Assembly (NCBI GenBank): GCA_039714175.1
Contig: JBDLJV010000099.1
Location: 1 to 7,947 of the forward strand
DNA length: 7,947 nt
Direction of reading: 5' to 3'
DNA from: B3-G11 sp039714175
GTDB lineage: Bacteria > Actinomycetota > Acidimicrobiia > Spongiisociales > UBA5794
The notes under the pieces were generated by a model. The model saw only the letters and a program-made list of their open reading frames with translations. It made no database searches and was not told where the DNA came from. A program made the translations under genes and the position numbers. Within the stretch, counting starts at the first letter, position 1, and each line of letters opens with the position of its first letter. Below, in pieces: positions 6,902 to 7,947 of this stretch.

Positions 6902-7947
6902 ATGGGAGTTGAAGGACAACGTCGCGCACTGGTGCTTATCGCTGCTGCACAACTGTTCGCTCTGTCGCTCTGGTTCTCGGCATCAGCGGTCGCCGACTCG
7001 CTGAAGGAGGTGTGGTCGCTGACCGACGCTCAGGTGCCGTGGCTCACGCTTACGGTCCAGGTCGGGTTCGTCGCGGGAGCGCTGCTCTCTGCATTGCTCA
7101 ACCTCGCCGATCGGATCAAGGCGCGGCACCTCTTCGCGGTGTCGGCGGTGGCTGGTGGCCTCGTCAACGCCGGATTGGTGCTGGTCGGCCCGGGCGACCT
7201 CGCTGTGGTCATGAGCATCCGGTTCTTGACGGGCGTTGCGCTTGCCGGCGTCTACCCGAGCGGGATGAAGGCTGTTGCGGGGTGGTTCAGGGAGGGGAGG
7301 GGGACAGCGCTCGGGATCCTCATCGGGGCGCTCACTGTTGGAAGCGCACTGCCTCATCTGGTTCGCGGTCTCGGGCTTGACTGGCAGGTCGTGCTGCTGA
7401 CAGCGTCGAGTTTGGCGGTCCTATCAGCGGGGATGATGCTGACTGCCGGAGATGGGCCATTCGATACGGCAACTTCTGCGTTCTCGTGGCGTCACATTCG
7501 CAGCATCGTTGCGAACCGTGGGTTCAGGCTCGCGACAGTCGGCTACCTCGGCCATATGTGGGAGCTGTACGCCGCGTGGACGTGGGTGGCGTTCTACGTT
7601 GCAGCGTCCGATTTCTCGGGTTCTGCATCGGTCGTGGCCTTCTTCATGATCGCTGTTGGCGGCGTGGGTGCATGGCTTGCCGGACGGTTGGCTGATCGTC
7701 GCGGACGCACTCTCGCCGCTGGCGGCTCGATGGTCGTCTCAGGCACGGCAGCAGCGCTGACTGTGGCTGTATTCAACGCCCCCGCATGGGTGATGATCGG
7801 TCTGCTTCTCATCTGGGGATTGACTGTCGTGTCCGATTCGGCGCAGTTCTCTGCGATCGTCACGGAGGTGGTCGATGATGACGTGAGAGGAACAGCTCTG
7901 ACGCTTCAGACGGCTGTTGGCTTTCTTCTGACGCTCGCCACGATCTC
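6902..7947 (+). CDS. MFS transporter, NarK/CynX-like, 3' end cut by window edge
   Basis: The first 348 residues of a major facilitator superfamily permease in the cytoplasmic membrane; about 400 are expected. Hydrophobic helices alternate with short charged loops: helix 1 at about 10-31 (LVLIAAAQLFALSLWF), helix 2 at about 48-67, helix 4 with RFLTGVALAGVYPSGMKAVA (107-126), a central loop at about 183-205, helix 7 near 212-233 (GHMWELYAAWTW) and the loop 8-9 signature GRLADRRGR (261-269), the second-half copy of MFS motif A. The RFxTGxxLAGxYPxGMK and GHMWELYAxWTW segments recall transporters annotated as NarK/CynX-like anion permeases, but the substrate cannot be stated. An in-frame TGA at 6884-6886 makes the ATG at 6902 the first possible start. 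It has no upstream Shine-Dalgarno and no TANNNT box 8 nt before it, so the start is less certain than for the other genes; a GTG at 6932 is the alternative. It is divergent from gnd, with 68 bp between the starts. Confidence 0.88.
   Translation, partial: MGVEGQRRALVLIAAAQLFALSLWFSASAVADSLKEVWSLTDAQVPWLTLTVQVGFVAGALLSALLNLADRIKARHLFAVSAVAGGLVNAGLVLVGPGDLAVVMSIRFLTGVALAGVYPSGMKAVAGWFREGRGTALGILIGALTVGSALPHLVRGLGLDWQVVLLTASSLAVLSAGMMLTAGDGPFDTATSAFSWRHIRSIVANRGFRLATVGYLGHMWELYAAWTWVAFYVAASDFSGSASVVAFFMIAVGGVGAWLAGRLADRRGRTLAAGGSMVVSGTAAALTVAVFNAPAWVMIGLLLIWGLTVVSDSAQFSAIVTEVVDDDVRGTALTLQTAVGFLLTLATI

Noticed and set aside
6834..6929. 32-residue N-terminal extension of gnd from an ATG at 6929
   Set aside because: It would overlap the divergent MFS gene and has no match to the family N-terminus, which begins just before the Rossmann fingerprint.
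7012..7380. Plus- and minus-strand open frames inside the MFS gene
   Set aside because: They are out-of-frame readings of a clear membrane transporter frame that stays open from 6902 to the window end.

Overview
The window reads as ordinary chromosome of a fairly GC-rich bacterium, most likely an actinobacterium. This is inferred from the GC-rich codon use, the split (three-gene) proton-translocating transhydrogenase, and TANNNT -10 boxes lying 8 nt before start codons without Shine-Dalgarno sequences, which is the leaderless pattern common in actinobacteria. I cannot place it more finely from sequence alone. I see no phage, transposon, CRISPR, tRNA or rRNA.

Layout, left to right. Nearly everything is on the minus strand, so it is transcribed right to left. 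1-1019 is kynureninase (kynU), cut off at the left edge about three quarters of the way through. 1067-1645 is a nitroreductase-family FMN protein. A perfect 13-bp inverted repeat (1647-1677) separates it from the transhydrogenase operon pntAA-pntAB-pntB (4438 down to 1672), whose three genes overlap by 4 and 1 nt. A 109-bp gap with two small dyads and a heptamer tandem repeat separates that operon from a second tight pair, gnd (6-phosphogluconate dehydrogenase, 6833-5409) and a DapA-superfamily aldolase (5408-4548) that starts on the base after the gnd stop codon. A 68-bp divergent gap follows, then an MFS transporter on the plus strand (6902 to the right edge, incomplete).

How the genes may work together: gnd makes NADPH in the oxidative pentose phosphate pathway, and PntAA/PntAB/PntB exchanges hydride between NADH and NADP+ coupled to proton flow. 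The centre of the window can therefore be read as an NADPH-supply neighbourhood. The aldolase keeps the Schiff-base lysine and tyrosine but lacks the arginine expected of true dihydrodipicolinate synthase, and it resembles 4-hydroxy-2-oxoglutarate aldolase, so its substrate is open. Kynureninase belongs to tryptophan catabolism and has no obvious link to the rest.

I find no undescribed multi-gene system. The points most worth checking are the shared leaderless promoter layout at three transcription units, the absence of both known proton-channel histidine positions in the transhydrogenase membrane domain, and the perfect palindrome that covers the -10 box of the nitroreductase gene and the stop codon of pntB.
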